A stretch of DNA of 64,000 nt from Hellea sp. (GCA_029250925.1 JAQXEH010000012.1:20438-84437); one strand, 5' to 3'; shown: positions 54,940 to 64,000, counted from the stretch's first letter. Numbers and translations are program-made. Notes: generated by a model not told the origin, from the letters alone.

Positions 54940-57231
54940 GTGGCTAAGCTTGAAGTTCGTCCACCGAAGAAAACATATATAACCGATCAGCAGGCTCTAG
55001 ATTTCCACACTCTTCCTGTTCCTGGAAAGTTATCATTACTTCCGACAAAACCTATGGCAACTCAAAGAGACTTATCGCTTGCATATTCCCCAGGTGTTGC
55101 AGTCCCAGTTGAAGAAATCTCTAGGGATCCTGACTTGGTGTATGACTATACATCTAAAGGCAATATGGTTGCTGTGATTTCAAATGGCACAGCAATACTA
55201 GGATTAGGTAATTTAGGTGCTATGGCATCTAAGCCAGTTATGGAGGGTAAGTCAGTTTTATTTAAAAGATTCGCTGATATTGATAGTTTTGATATTGAAG
55301 TAGAAGAAGAAGATGCAGATAAATTTATTCAATGTGTTGAAAGGTTTGGAAATACTTTTGGCGGCATTAACCTTGAAGATATAGGGTCTCCAGAATGTTT
55401 TATCATTGAGCAGGAATTACGTGAGAAACTTGATATTCCAGTATTTCATGACGATCAGCACGGCACAGCTATCATTGCAACAGCAGGACTTATAAATGCT
55501 GCGCAACTGACGGGTAGAAAATTTGAAGATATGAAGGTTGTTCTTTCAGGAGCTGGCGCAGCTGGTTTATCTGTATTAGGTTTAATCAAAAGGCTTGGGG
55601 TGAAGAATGAAAATGCTATCGTATTAGATAGTAAGGGAGTAATTTATCAGGGCCGTCAAGAGGCTATGGACCAATGGAAAGCTCCCCATGCAGTGGATAC
55701 CAGTCTTCGCACCCTTGAAGAAGCTATGTCAGGCGCTGATGTTTTTTTAGGCCTCTCTATAGCGGGTATCGTAACACAAGATATGATACATTCAATGAAT
55801 GACCAGCCAATTATATTTGCAATGGCAAACCCTGACCCGGAAATAACGCCTGAAGAAATAAAAGAAGTACGAAGTGATGCAATTATTGCAACAGGAAGGT
55901 CGGATTACCCCAATCAGGTAAACAACGTGCTCGGCTTTCCATATATTTTCAGAGGCGCTCTTGATGTAAGAGCACGAAATGTAAACGAAGAGATGAAACT
56001 TGCCTGTGCACATGCACTTGCTGACCTCGCCAGACAGGATGTCCCTGAGGAAGTAGCGGCGGCTTATCACGGGCAAAGACCTAAATATGGGCCTGAATAT
56101 ATTATTCCCGCTCCCTTTGACCCGCGTTTGATATCTGAGATACCTCCTTATGTTGCTCAAGCTGCTATGGATACTGGTGTAGCGCGTAAGCCAATTGAAA
56201 ACATGGACGCGTATAAGAAGTCTTTAGCACAAAGGCAGGACCCAACAGCTGCTATACTTCAAGGAATTACCAGCGCTGTTGTGCAAAATCCAAAAACGAT
56301 AGTTTTTGCTGAAGGTGAAGAACCGGCTGTTATTAGGGCTGCTCAATCTTATCAACAACGTGGCTTAGGAAAGGCAATCTTGATCGGTCGTGAAAAGCCT
56401 ATCTATGACAATATGAAACTATTGGGAATTGAAAAACCAGAAAACTATACCATACTCAATGCCAGACTCTTTGACAGAAACGCTGAATTTACTGAGTACC
56501 TTTATGGCCGTCTGCAACGAAAAGGCTTCTTACGTCGGGATGCTCAGAGATTAGTAAATAATGATAGAAACGTTTTTTCTGCCTTAATGCTTCATCATGG
56601 ATTGGCAGATGGTATGGTAACGGGTGTGACTAGAAGCTATGACATTGCTTTAAGGGATGTTAGATTGGTATTAAACCATGTCGAAAATGAGCGCACTATG
56701 GGGGTATCCATAGTCGTAAATAAAAGCAAAACATTGTTCATCGCAGATACTAATATAACCGAGTTTCCTGCTGCCGAGGATTTAGCCGACATCGCAGAGA
56801 CAACAGCTAGTTTTGCTCGTCAATTTGGCTTTGAACCTAGGGTAGCATTTTTGTCTTACTCAACCTTCGGAAATCCAGTAGGTGAACGTATGCAGAGAGT
56901 GCGTAGGGCAGTTGAAATACTCGATGAGCGTAACATTGATTTTGAGTATGAAGGCGATCTTGCTGCGGATGTAGCGTTAGATCCTCTACATACTCTTACC
57001 TATCCTTTCTCAAGGTTAACGGGTTCAGCAAACATATTAATAATGCCTGCTATTCATTCCGCGTCTATATCTACTAAACTACTTGATACAGTAGGGGGTG
57101 CTACTGTTTTGGGTCCATTCTTGACGGGTCTCGAAAAGCCTGTGCAAATTTGCTCTCTGGGAGCGACTGCTTCTGAAATAGTGCAGATGGCAACTTTAGC
57201 TGCCTTCGCCCCTTCACATCGTGATGATTAG
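54940..57231 (+). CDS. maeB: NADP-type malic enzyme with phosphotransacetylase-like domain
   Basis: Oxidatively decarboxylates malate to pyruvate, supplying NADPH. The 763 residues hold an N-terminal malic domain ('SLAYSPGVAVPVEEI', 'ISNGTAILGLGNLGAMASKPVMEGK', 'PVFHDDQHGTAIIATAGLINA'), a Rossmann domain ('VLSGAGAAGLSVLGLIKRLG') and a C-terminal region resembling phosphate acetyltransferase ('LADGMVTGVTRSYDIALRDV', 'LTGSANILIMPAIHSA'), which is regulatory rather than catalytic in studied MaeB proteins. GTG start with AGGAG six bases upstream. It overlaps the MATE gene by one base (TAGTG). With ppc it can cycle C3 and C4 pools. Confidence 0.96.
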   Translation: MAKLEVRPPKKTYITDQQALDFHTLPVPGKLSLLPTKPMATQRDLSLAYSPGVAVPVEEISRDPDLVYDYTSKGNMVAVISNGTAILGLGNLGAMASKPVMEGKSVLFKRFADIDSFDIEVEEEDADKFIQCVERFGNTFGGINLEDIGSPECFIIEQELREKLDIPVFHDDQHGTAIIATAGLINAAQLTGRKFEDMKVVLSGAGAAGLSVLGLIKRLGVKNENAIVLDSKGVIYQGRQEAMDQWKAPHAVDTSLRTLEEAMSGADVFLGLSIAGIVTQDMIHSMNDQPIIFAMANPDPEITPEEIKEVRSDAIIATGRSDYPNQVNNVLGFPYIFRGALDVRARNVNEEMKLACAHALADLARQDVPEEVAAAYHGQRPKYGPEYIIPAPFDPRLISEIPPYVAQAAMDTGVARKPIENMDAYKKSLAQRQDPTAAILQGITSAVVQNPKTIVFAEGEEPAVIRAAQSYQQRGLGKAILIGREKPIYDNMKLLGIEKPENYTILNARLFDRNAEFTEYLYGRLQRKGFLRRDAQRLVNNDRNVFSALMLHHGLADGMVTGVTRSYDIALRDVRLVLNHVENERTMGVSIVVNKSKTLFIADTNITEFPAAEDLADIAETTASFARQFGFEPRVAFLSYSTFGNPVGERMQRVRRAVEILDERNIDFEYEGDLAADVALDPLHTLTYPFSRLTGSANILIMPAIHSASISTKLLDTVGGATVLGPFLTGLEKPVQICSLGATASEIVQMATLAAFAPSHRDD

Positions 57232-58610
57232 TGGCTGCTGGCGCTGTAGTTGATCTAACAGAAGGCAAGGTGTCGAATCATGTGTTACGCATGCTTGGCC
57301 CATTTTCTATTGCTGTTATTGCACTTATCTCAACTGGTATTGTAGATACGATATATTTAGGAAATTTAATTGACGTGAGTAGACCTAATTTGGGCCGTTT
57401 TGCGTTAGCTGCTCTGGGTGTTGCATTTCCAATTACTTTTGTGGGTAATTCTGTGAATATAGGTTTGGGGGCGGGGACAATGTCCGCAATTTCGCGTGCT
57501 CTGGGTCAAGGTGATTATCAAAAAGCTAAGCGTCATGGAGCTGCAGCAATAATGTTTGGATTGCTAATAATGACCTGCTTAATAAGTTTTTTATACTTAC
57601 TTATGCCACTACTCCTTGGTCTTACAAATGAAAGCAATGAAGTATTAAAGATGGCAACGGATTATCTTGTAATATCACTTCCAGGATTAGCTATAGTATC
57701 AGTAGCTATGATGAGTAACAATATACTTCGTGCGGGAGGAGAAGCTCTATTACCAAGCTCGATAATGATAACTGGTGCCGTTATAAATATTATACTTGAC
57801 CCATTTCTAATATTTGGCTGGGGCCCTTTCCCTAGGTTGGAGGTTCAAGGCGCTGCATTGGCTACGGTTGTAGGCAATGTGATAGCGGCACTTTTTGGTT
57901 TATATGTCATTCTATATCATAGAAAGGCTATAACCTTTGTTAACATGACAAAGGGGTCGGTTGTAAGAGCTTGGAGTATAATTGGACGCGTTGCTATACC
58001 TGCCGCTGGAACAAATGCTATTGTACCAGTTTCAGCATGGATAGCTGTTCTAATAATAAGCAATACATTAACTACAGCTGACTTGGCAGCCTTTACAGTG
58101 GCCAGCCGGGCTGAGTTAATATCCGTTGGTCTATTGTATGCGTTGTCTGCATGTGTTGGAGCTATAACTGGCCAAAATGGTGGTGCAGGTTACACGGTAC
58201 GAGTTCGTTCAGCGTTTATTTTTTGCTATTGGATATGTATTTTATGGAGTACTTTTATGGCAGTTATTTTGGCTTTATTTGCAGTAGATATTGCAAGTAT
58301 ATTCTCTAATGACCCAGAAGTAGTATCAAAAACTATTTCTTATTTTTATATTGTTCCAATAACTATATTTGCCTATGGGTTTGTTTTTATAAGTGCTGCA
58401 GGATTCAATGCCTTAGGTCGACCAATTTATGGGCTAGTCTATACAATTATCAGATCATTAATTCTTTATGTTTTATTCATTTATATTGGTGTTCATTTAG
58501 ACGGTTTAAGGGGAGCATTTTTTGGTATGGCGATAGCAAATATTATTTCTGGTCTTATTGCTGCCTCATGGTCACTACTAAAAGCTCCAATGACGGCAAA
58601 AAAGAGCTAA
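57231..58610 (+). CDS. MATE-family efflux transporter
   Basis: A 459-residue polytopic membrane protein with 12 predicted helices in two MatE halves, marked by 'ISTGIVDTIYLGNL', 'GNSVNIGLGAGTMSAISRALGQGDY' and the second-half 'AAGTNAIVPVSAWIAVLIISN'. MATE proteins expel drugs or metabolites in exchange for sodium or protons. GTG start overlaps the maeB stop, so translation is coupled, an unusual partnership for an enzyme of central metabolism. Substrate is unknown. An AT-rich hairpin (TTGATTTT/AAAATCAA, 58619-58639) follows without a T run. Confidence 0.9.
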   Translation: MAAGAVVDLTEGKVSNHVLRMLGPFSIAVIALISTGIVDTIYLGNLIDVSRPNLGRFALAALGVAFPITFVGNSVNIGLGAGTMSAISRALGQGDYQKAKRHGAAAIMFGLLIMTCLISFLYLLMPLLLGLTNESNEVLKMATDYLVISLPGLAIVSVAMMSNNILRAGGEALLPSSIMITGAVINIILDPFLIFGWGPFPRLEVQGAALATVVGNVIAALFGLYVILYHRKAITFVNMTKGSVVRAWSIIGRVAIPAAGTNAIVPVSAWIAVLIISNTLTTADLAAFTVASRAELISVGLLYALSACVGAITGQNGGAGYTVRVRSAFIFCYWICILWSTFMAVILALFAVDIASIFSNDPEVVSKTISYFYIVPITIFAYGFVFISAAGFNALGRPIYGLVYTIIRSLILYVLFIYIGVHLDGLRGAFFGMAIANIISGLIAASWSLLKAPMTAKKS

Positions 58611-58670
58611 TAATCGGCTTGATTTTTATTTAAAATCAAAGCATACGCCTCATGAAATTGTTACTCCTGT

Positions 58671-58755
58671 GCGGGTGTGGCGAAATTGGTAGACGCGCCA
58701 GATTTAGGTTCTGGTATCGAGAGATGTGAAGGTTCAAGTCCTTTCACCCGCACCA
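58671..58755 (+). tRNA. tRNA-Leu (anticodon TAG)
   Basis: An 85-base class II tRNA with a long variable arm. Acceptor GCGGGTG pairs with CACCCGC, the anticodon stem CCAGA/TCTGG carries a loop with TAG, and the T loop reads GGTTCAAGTCC. The CCA end is encoded. It reads CTA and, by wobble, other CTN leucine codons. Confidence 0.96.
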
Positions 58756-58851
58756 CTTTCTTTTTTACTCAAAATATTAATTTACAAAATATTGGTATTG
58801 CCGCAAGAGTATTAAGCTTGAGTACTTTAGATGCACGAAAATTGATAAAAT

Positions 58852-59487
58852 ATGAAATTTGTAATTGGTTATGCGTCATTATTATCAGAAATCAGCATAA
58901 GTAGGCTTTTTCCAAATGTGAGGGAAATTACTCAAGTTAAACTTTTTGGTTATGCACGATGCTTTAATTCATACGGAACACTGTCAGTTGATAAAGGCTT
59001 AGTAAATGCAAAGGATAAATGTATATCACATGCCTCTGCTATAATTCACCCAGATTCAACTATGTATGCTTTAGCATTCCAGCTTGACGAAAAGGATTTT
59101 AATACTTTTGAAAAACATGAATTTAGGTATGAATTCCATGAAGTGCAGGCTCATGTGAGGAATTCAGAAGAAGTTCTTAGCGCCATTATGTGTTTTGAAA
59201 GCTTGGATAGTAAAATACAACTGCCGCATATGAATTATTTAGATATTCAGTCTTTAATGGATCATTATGGTGTCAAAACATTTTGGAATAGAAATGATTT
59301 TCCAGCTGCGGTGTACCTAAAACACTGTATTGCTGCAGCAAAAAGCATTAGCAAGGAGTACTTGAATAATTTTTTAGACACATCTTATCTGAATGATCGA
59401 GAGGTTACTTTGAGGGAGTATTTGGAATCCACAAGAATCTGTATCGATTCTTACATCGACGATGCGTGTATTTCAGAGATATTTTGA
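58852..59487 (+). CDS. Gamma-glutamylcyclotransferase-like protein
   Basis: A 211-residue protein. The N-terminal 'FVIGYASLLSEISISRLFPN' resembles the YGSL loop of the gamma-glutamylcyclotransferase/AIG2-like fold, and 'LDEKDFNTFEKHEFRYEFHEV' resembles the segment with the catalytic glutamate ('LDxxEgxyYxxv'). The C-terminal half, about 90 residues ('NDFPAAVYLKHCIAAAKSISKEYLNNFLDTSYL'), matches the small group of bacterial GGCT-like proteins with helical tails. Related enzymes cleave gamma-glutamyl amino acids to 5-oxoproline; activity here is unproven. It follows the tRNA-Leu and converges on rpsL. Confidence 0.62.
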   Translation: MKFVIGYASLLSEISISRLFPNVREITQVKLFGYARCFNSYGTLSVDKGLVNAKDKCISHASAIIHPDSTMYALAFQLDEKDFNTFEKHEFRYEFHEVQAHVRNSEEVLSAIMCFESLDSKIQLPHMNYLDIQSLMDHYGVKTFWNRNDFPAAVYLKHCIAAAKSISKEYLNNFLDTSYLNDREVTLREYLESTRICIDSYIDDACISEIF

Positions 59488-59513
59488 ATATTAGAAATAA
59501 ATTAAATGTATTT

Positions 59514-59885
59514 TTACTTAGGTCTTTTAGCGCCATATTTGGAACGTTTTGTTTTACGGTCTTTTACTGGTTGAGCATCAAGGCTACCTCGAACTATGGT
59601 ATATCTAACACCAGGTAAGTCGCGTGGTCCTCCGCCCCTCACGAGAACTACACTATGTTCTTGTAAATTGTGACCTTCACCAGGAATATAACTTGCGACT
59701 GTGTAGCCGTTGGTCAGTCGTACTCGAGCAACTTTTCTAAGGGCTGAGTTAGGTTTACGAGGAGTTGTTGTGTAGACCCTTGTGCAAACGCCACGCTTTT
59801 GTGGATTAGCCTGAAGAGCGGGATTTTTTGTTCCGCGTTTTTTTGGCTGACGTGGCTTACGTATTAACTGTTGAATAGTTGGCAT
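59514..59885 (-). CDS. rpsL: 30S ribosomal protein S12
   Basis: A 123-residue S12 starting at '[12 protein letters not shown]'; the longer listed ORF (59933) adds an unlikely extension. The core '[32 protein letters not shown]' and '[26 protein letters not shown]' lines the decoding centre. E. coli Lys42 and Lys87 are both arginine here, and Arg85-Val86 reads Gly-Pro. The aspartate modified by RimO is kept (in 'RDLPGVRY'). rpsG and fusA, the normal neighbours, are absent; rimO lies upstream. It may be the only copy, or a second copy. Confidence 0.95.
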   Translation of the reverse strand: MPTIQQLIRKPRQPKKRGTKNPALQANPQKRGVCTRVYTTTPRKPNSALRKVARVRLTNGYTVASYIPGEGHNLQEHSVVLVRGGGPRDLPGVRYTIVRGSLDAQPVKDRKTKRSKYGAKRPK

Positions 59886-60045
59886 AGTTAGTCTTCTAGA
59901 TGTAGCTTTATTTTTATAATTATTTGCGCTCATTTATGTATTTAAGCGCTCGAAGTCAATCAATTATTTCGTTTATAACTGTATATATTTTTTTACTTTT
60001 TTAAAGGTGTGTGAAATTACAATTATAATGGGTTATCAAGTATCC

Positions 60046-61401
60046 TTATTCGCGTATTCCCCACATATCATATTCATCGGTATGTTTTATCTTAACGGAA
60101 ACTATGTCACCAACTTTAACTTCAGTATCTCCATTGAGAAATACACAGCCATCTATTTCAGGTGCATCTGCCATTGAACGTCCAAAAGCTCCGTCTTCAT
60201 CAACTTCATCAATAATTACATCGTAAGTTTCTCCGATTTTTGCATTCATAATTTCAAAACTAATTTCTTGTTGGGTTTCCATTAACCTTTCGTATCTTTC
60301 ATCGATTATATTCTGTGGTATTTGATTTTCAAATTCAAAAGCTTGAGCTCCATCTACATTTTCATATTTAAAAGCGCCTACGCGACCTAATTTAGCTTCT
60401 TTTAAGAAATTAATAAGTATTTCAAAGTCTTCTTCTGTTTCCCCCGGAAAGCCAACTATGAATGAAGAACGAATCGTTATGTTTGGGCATATTTTTCTCC
60501 ACGATTTTATGCGTTCCATAAGCTTATGTTGGTTTGCGGGACGTTTCATTCTTTTAAGCACAGACGGGCTTGCATGTTGAAAGGGAACATCAATATAGGG
60601 CAAAATACCTCCATCAGCCATATTTTGTATTATCTTATCTACATGGGGATAAGGATAAACATACTGCATTCTTACCCAAACGCCCAACTTACTGAGTGCC
60701 TGCGTTAGATCAAACAAATTTGATTTATATGTTTCATTTCGCCAAGTGCCTTCCTTATAATTTATATCTAAGCCATAAGCCGAGGTGTCTTGACTAATAA
60801 TTATTAGTTCTTTTACCCCTGAATTAACCAGACTTTCTGCATCTTTCATAACATTTGTGATATTTATACTGTCAAGACTTCCTCGGAGATCTGGTATAAT
60901 GCAGAATGTGCACTTGTTGTTACATCCCTCGGAAATTTTTAAATATGCATAGTGCTTAGGGGTTATTCGTGAGCGTTCATATGGAATTAAATCCCTAAAT
61001 TTATTTCCTGTGATGGGTGCTGCTTTTCTAACCGCCCGGACTACATCATCGTATTGTTGCGGACCTGTTACAGATAGAACCTTAGGAAAATGTTCTTTTA
61101 TAATGGGGTCGTTACCCATACACCCAGTTACAATTACACGTCCATTTTCGAATAGAGCTTCATCAATTGCCGAAAGACTATCTGCTTTTGCCGAATTTAA
61201 GAAACCACATGTATTAACAATTATCGCATCAGAGTCATCGTAAGTGCTACCTATTTTATAACCATCTGCCCTTAAAAGGGTGATAATTCTTTCCGAGTCA
61301 ACCATTGCCTTAGGGCAACCAAGAGATACAAAACCTATGCTTGGATTATCTAGGTCCATGTTATCGCTATTTTTTAATTCTGAATTTTCTGGGGAAACCA
61401 T
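60046..61401 (-). CDS. rimO: Ribosomal protein S12 methylthiotransferase
   Basis: Radical-SAM enzyme that adds a methylthio group to the conserved aspartate of S12 (Asp88/89 in E. coli). About 451 residues from the ATG at 61401; the listed ORF uses a TTG at 61422. The N-terminal UPF0004 domain has '[18 protein letters not shown]' and '[11 protein letters not shown]', with a first iron-sulfur cluster. The radical-SAM cysteines are in '[11 protein letters not shown]', and a C-terminal TRAM domain follows ('[19 protein letters not shown]'). The next gene on this strand, 160 bases away, encodes its substrate S12. Confidence 0.95.
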   Translation of the reverse strand: MVSPENSELKNSDNMDLDNPSIGFVSLGCPKAMVDSERIITLLRADGYKIGSTYDDSDAIIVNTCGFLNSAKADSLSAIDEALFENGRVIVTGCMGNDPIIKEHFPKVLSVTGPQQYDDVVRAVRKAAPITGNKFRDLIPYERSRITPKHYAYLKISEGCNNKCTFCIIPDLRGSLDSINITNVMKDAESLVNSGVKELIIISQDTSAYGLDINYKEGTWRNETYKSNLFDLTQALSKLGVWVRMQYVYPYPHVDKIIQNMADGGILPYIDVPFQHASPSVLKRMKRPANQHKLMERIKSWRKICPNITIRSSFIVGFPGETEEDFEILINFLKEAKLGRVGAFKYENVDGAQAFEFENQIPQNIIDERYERLMETQQEISFEIMNAKIGETYDVIIDEVDEDGAFGRSMADAPEIDGCVFLNGDTEVKVGDIVSVKIKHTDEYDMWGIRE

Positions 61402-61535
61402 TATGCAAAGCCTTTTTATCAAGAATCAAATGTTCACATAAAAGGAATTAAGGGTATGTCCAGTATTTAATCTTGGTTACTTAATCATATTTAATGCAAA
61501 AATATGAGTTTGTTTACTTAATTATGGTAATTTTA

Positions 61536-62978
61536 ATGAAAAACAATTATCTTATAAAAATGAAAAATCTATTTATTAATCTATACGTTATTTCTTTTTT
61601 TTTATTTCCGTTTGGAGTTTCTGCTCAAGATTTACTGTATGTAGCACCAGGTACAGACAAAGTAGTGCCTAGTTCAACTTTGCAAGTTGAACTATCATAT
61701 TCTCCAGTAGTCAAATTAACATCTCCCGCAGTTGTAAATGTTTTTACTTCAAGGACAATATCGCGGCGAGGATCTTCATTTTTTGATCAAATGTTTGGTA
61801 TGAGAAGGGCGCCACAAGAACGTACTGAAAGCTCTTTGGGATCAGGTGTTATAGTTCGAGGTACAGGAGTAATAGTTACTAATGCTCATGTGGTTAATGG
61901 CGCGAAAGAATTAAAAATTGTACTTAATGATAGGCGTGAGTTTGAAGCTGTTATTTTAGCGCAAGATGAAGATATTGATATAGCGGTGTTAAAAATAGAT
62001 GTTGGTGAAGAGATCTTACCTAGCTTAGCTATTCAAAAAGATAATACAACAGAGATTGGAGATATTGTACTGGCAATTGGAAATCCTTTTGGAGTGGGAC
62101 AAACTGTTACGAGCGGTATAATATCAGCTTTAGGGCGTACAAATGTAACAGACACATCTTCATTTATTCAGACCGATGCTGCTGTAAATCCTGGAAACTC
62201 TGGAGGTGCTTTGGTGAATTTAACAGGTGAGTTAATTGGAGTAAATACGGCTATATTTTCACGTTCAGGTGGATCTAATGGTATTGGGTTTGCAATACCT
62301 GCAGAACTTGTTTCTCGCGCAGTAGATAGTGCTATTTCAGAAGGTAGAATCGTTCGCCCTTGGATGGGTGCAAGAACCAATGCTGTAGACTCTGTTATGG
62401 CCTCTGCTTTGGGATTAGACAGATCTAGAGGCGCTGTGATAAATGATATATACCCATCTGGTCCCGCAGCTTCTGCTGGTTTGGAGCGAGGGGATGTAAT
62501 ATTGTCGATTGCTGGTACTGAAATTAATGATGATAGTGGTCTTCGTTTTAAGCTTGCCACATTAAGACCTAGTCAAAAAGTGAATGTCAAATTATGGCGC
62601 AGCGGAACAGAAAAATCATTTACTGTTATTGTTGATACACCAAAAGAATCACCTTTGAGAGATCAGAAAAAGCTCAAGGGTTACTATGCTCTTGACGGAG
62701 CGATAATAGTAAATATGTCGCCAGCTTTGGGCGAAGAACTTGGTTTTGACCCATATATGCGAGGGGTTATGGTGCTGAGCGTTGAGAGAGGTTCGGTAGC
62801 GGCTTATAATAGATTTCGTACTGGAGACTTTATTGTTAGCTTGGGCAAAGAGACTGTCACATCTACTCAACAAGTTTTATCTTTATTAAATACGAATAAA
62901 AAACCAGGGACTTTAGAAATAATGATAGACAGGAATGGTAGAATAGGGTCCTTACCTGTTAGGTATCTTCCAAAGTAG
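61536..62978 (+). CDS. degP: Periplasmic Deg/HtrA serine protease with two PDZ domains
   Basis: A DegP/DegQ-type protease. The start is uncertain; ATG at 61536 gives 480 residues, and an ATG at 61560 would give a shorter signal peptide ('LYVISFFLFPFGVSAQ'). The catalytic triad is H in 'VTNAHVVNG', D in 'DIDIAVLKI' and S in 'NPGNSGGALVN'. Two PDZ domains follow ('INDIYPSGPAASAGLERGDVILSIAG' and the weaker 'VERGSVAAYNRFRTGDFIVSLG'). It degrades or chaperones misfolded envelope proteins. It is a second protease of this kind in the window; the other (31875) has one PDZ and sits with a two-component pair. Its stop lies two bases from pyrC on the other strand. Confidence 0.9.
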   Translation: MKNNYLIKMKNLFINLYVISFFLFPFGVSAQDLLYVAPGTDKVVPSSTLQVELSYSPVVKLTSPAVVNVFTSRTISRRGSSFFDQMFGMRRAPQERTESSLGSGVIVRGTGVIVTNAHVVNGAKELKIVLNDRREFEAVILAQDEDIDIAVLKIDVGEEILPSLAIQKDNTTEIGDIVLAIGNPFGVGQTVTSGIISALGRTNVTDTSSFIQTDAAVNPGNSGGALVNLTGELIGVNTAIFSRSGGSNGIGFAIPAELVSRAVDSAISEGRIVRPWMGARTNAVDSVMASALGLDRSRGAVINDIYPSGPAASAGLERGDVILSIAGTEINDDSGLRFKLATLRPSQKVNVKLWRSGTEKSFTVIVDTPKESPLRDQKKLKGYYALDGAIIVNMSPALGEELGFDPYMRGVMVLSVERGSVAAYNRFRTGDFIVSLGKETVTSTQQVLSLLNTNKKPGTLEIMIDRNGRIGSLPVRYLPK

Positions 62979-62980
62979 AA

Positions 62981-64000
62981 TTAAAGCCTACTAAATTTCC
63001 ATGGTATATTATTGCCACTGTGAAAAGGTACAATAGTTGTATTTATTATATCAATTTCCATGGGTACAGACGTATTAGTGCGCTCAAGCATTACTTTTTC
63101 TTCGTTTAGAGGTAAACCATAAAATTGTGGACCAAATTCTGAACTAAATGCTTCAAGTTTATCAAGTGAGTTTTCTTCATCAAATATTTTAGCATATGCC
63201 TCCATTGCAAAAGGAGCATTAAACAGTCCAGCACAACCACAAGCACTCTCCTTTGCTCCTTTTGAGTGTGGCGCTGAGTCTGTACCTAGAAAAAACTTAG
63301 GAGATCCGGAAATAGCTGCTTTTCTTAATGCAAGACGATGTTTTTCACGTTTGACTATTGGTAGGCAGTAGTTATGGGGGCGTATTCCTCCTTCGAAAAT
63401 TGCATTACGGTTTAATTCAAGGTGGTGGGGAGTAATTGTTGCCGCTATATTATTGTTTGATTCAAAAACAAAGTCGGCCGCTTCAGAGGTAGATATGTGT
63501 TCAAAAACTATTTTTAATGATGGAAAGTCCTTTATTAGCGATTTAAGAATCTCATCAATGAAAACAGCTTCGCGGTCAAATATATCTACATGTTTTTGTG
63601 TCACTTCCCCATGTAATAATAATGGCATTCCGATTTTTTGCATTACCTCCAAAGTAGGGTATATATTTTTAACATCTGTTACGCCCATAGAGGAATTTGT
63701 TGTTGCATTTGCCGGATAAAGTTTCGCTGCTGTAAAAACACCTTCATTATAGCCAAGCTTTACCTCATCTTTATCAATATCATCCGTTAAATAGCTTACC
63801 ATTAATGGAGTAAAGCTTAGACTTGGATCAACGGATTTAAGGATACGTTCTCGATATTCCATTCCTCTTTTGGCCGTTATTACAGGAGGAGTTAGGTTGG
63901 GCATTATTATAGCTCGCTTGAATTGCTTTGCTGTAAAATTTACAACTTGAGATAACATTGGGCCATCCCTTAAGTGCACGTGCCAATCATCTGGACGCCT
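62981..64000 (-). CDS. pyrC: Dihydroorotase, 5'-truncated by window edge
   Basis: Third enzyme of de novo pyrimidine synthesis. The listed start at 63979 is an internal GTG: in frame, the window edge reads 'RRPDDWHVHLRDG', the conserved N-terminal metal-binding HxH segment of PyrC, so the gene runs off the window. Further ligands are 'LLLHGEVT' and 'FEHISTSEAADF', and 'FFLGTDSAPHSKGAKES' carries the catalytic aspartate. The 340 visible codons are nearly the full length of about 345. It belongs to the shorter, class II PyrC type rather than the PyrX-like group. Confidence 0.95.
   Translation of the reverse strand, partial: RRPDDWHVHLRDGPMLSQVVNFTAKQFKRAIIMPNLTPPVITAKRGMEYRERILKSVDPSLSFTPLMVSYLTDDIDKDEVKLGYNEGVFTAAKLYPANATTNSSMGVTDVKNIYPTLEVMQKIGMPLLLHGEVTQKHVDIFDREAVFIDEILKSLIKDFPSLKIVFEHISTSEAADFVFESNNNIAATITPHHLELNRNAIFEGGIRPHNYCLPIVKREKHRLALRKAAISGSPKFFLGTDSAPHSKGAKESACGCAGLFNAPFAMEAYAKIFDEENSLDKLEAFSSEFGPQFYGLPLNEEKVMLERTNTSVPMEIDIINTTIVPFHSGNNIPWKFSRL

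Noticed and set aside
58677-58904. 75-residue ORF overlapping the tRNA-Leu
   Set aside because: Its first part is translated tRNA; no ribosome site or homology.

Overview
The window is a gene-dense stretch of an AT-rich bacterial chromosome carrying ordinary core and accessory metabolism. I see no integrase, transposase, prophage or CRISPR array. Several features suggest a free-living, probably marine alphaproteobacterium: a small J-domain gene beside pdxH, an RpoE/ChrR sigma and anti-sigma pair, a long B12-dependent ribonucleotide reductase, a MaeB malic enzyme with a phosphotransacetylase-like tail, and a TonB receptor with a 'VVTGSRLRR' plug. A Kordiimonadales- or Sphingomonadales-like lineage would fit, but this is inference from gene content and phylogeny was not tested.

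Layout. 1-5782: a nucleoside-salvage island (udk partial, CNT permease, ribokinase, phosphoribosyltransferase, nucleoside hydrolase, thymidine kinase) enclosing an Fe(II)/2-oxoglutarate oxygenase. 5859-8465: J-domain protein, pdxH, metallo-hydrolase and a small secreted protein. 8728-19104: a TonB-dependent receptor with a strong terminator, tRNA-Gln, then an eight-gene TonB energising operon (two DUF3450 proteins, long ExbB/TtpC, ExbB, two ExbD, TonB, TPR). 19183-21288: oligopeptidase B-type peptidase. 21498-29455: a ten-gene Mrp cation/proton antiporter operon with three proton-channel-type subunits. 29622-35146: PAS protein, J-domain chaperone, DUF938 methyltransferase, then a Deg-type protease with an OmpR-type two-component pair. 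35180-41174: PepN, TypA, and RpoE-ChrR. 41176-45032: gap and ppc as an operon behind a palindromic operator. 45206-54676: FAD oxidoreductase, aspS, pentapeptide-repeat protein, nrdJ, glnA, glnB. 54940-58755: maeB, MATE transporter, tRNA-Leu. 58852-64000: GGCT-like protein, an isolated rpsL directly downstream of rimO, a second Deg protease, and pyrC running off the window.

Main points of interest. (1) The ppc reading frame extends about 125 codons upstream of the listed ORF and contains the catalytic-histidine motif, but has no ATG, GTG or TTG start there; the best-placed initiator is ATC behind a perfect AGGAG. (2) rpsL has left its usual rpsG-fusA setting and sits behind rimO, whose known substrate is S12. 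This S12 has arginine at both lysines where K-to-R gives streptomycin resistance in model bacteria. (3) A 14-bp LacI-type palindrome abuts the predicted gap promoter. (4) Interleaved inverted repeats precede rpoE. (5) The salvage island contains an oxygenase of unknown substrate. I did not recognise a wholly new multi-gene defence or mobile system.

No gene-free stretch exceeds 300 bases once the RNA genes are counted. The largest are 8466-8727, 12187-12435 and 54677-54939. They hold promoter-like AT-rich DNA and small hairpins, listed where supportable.
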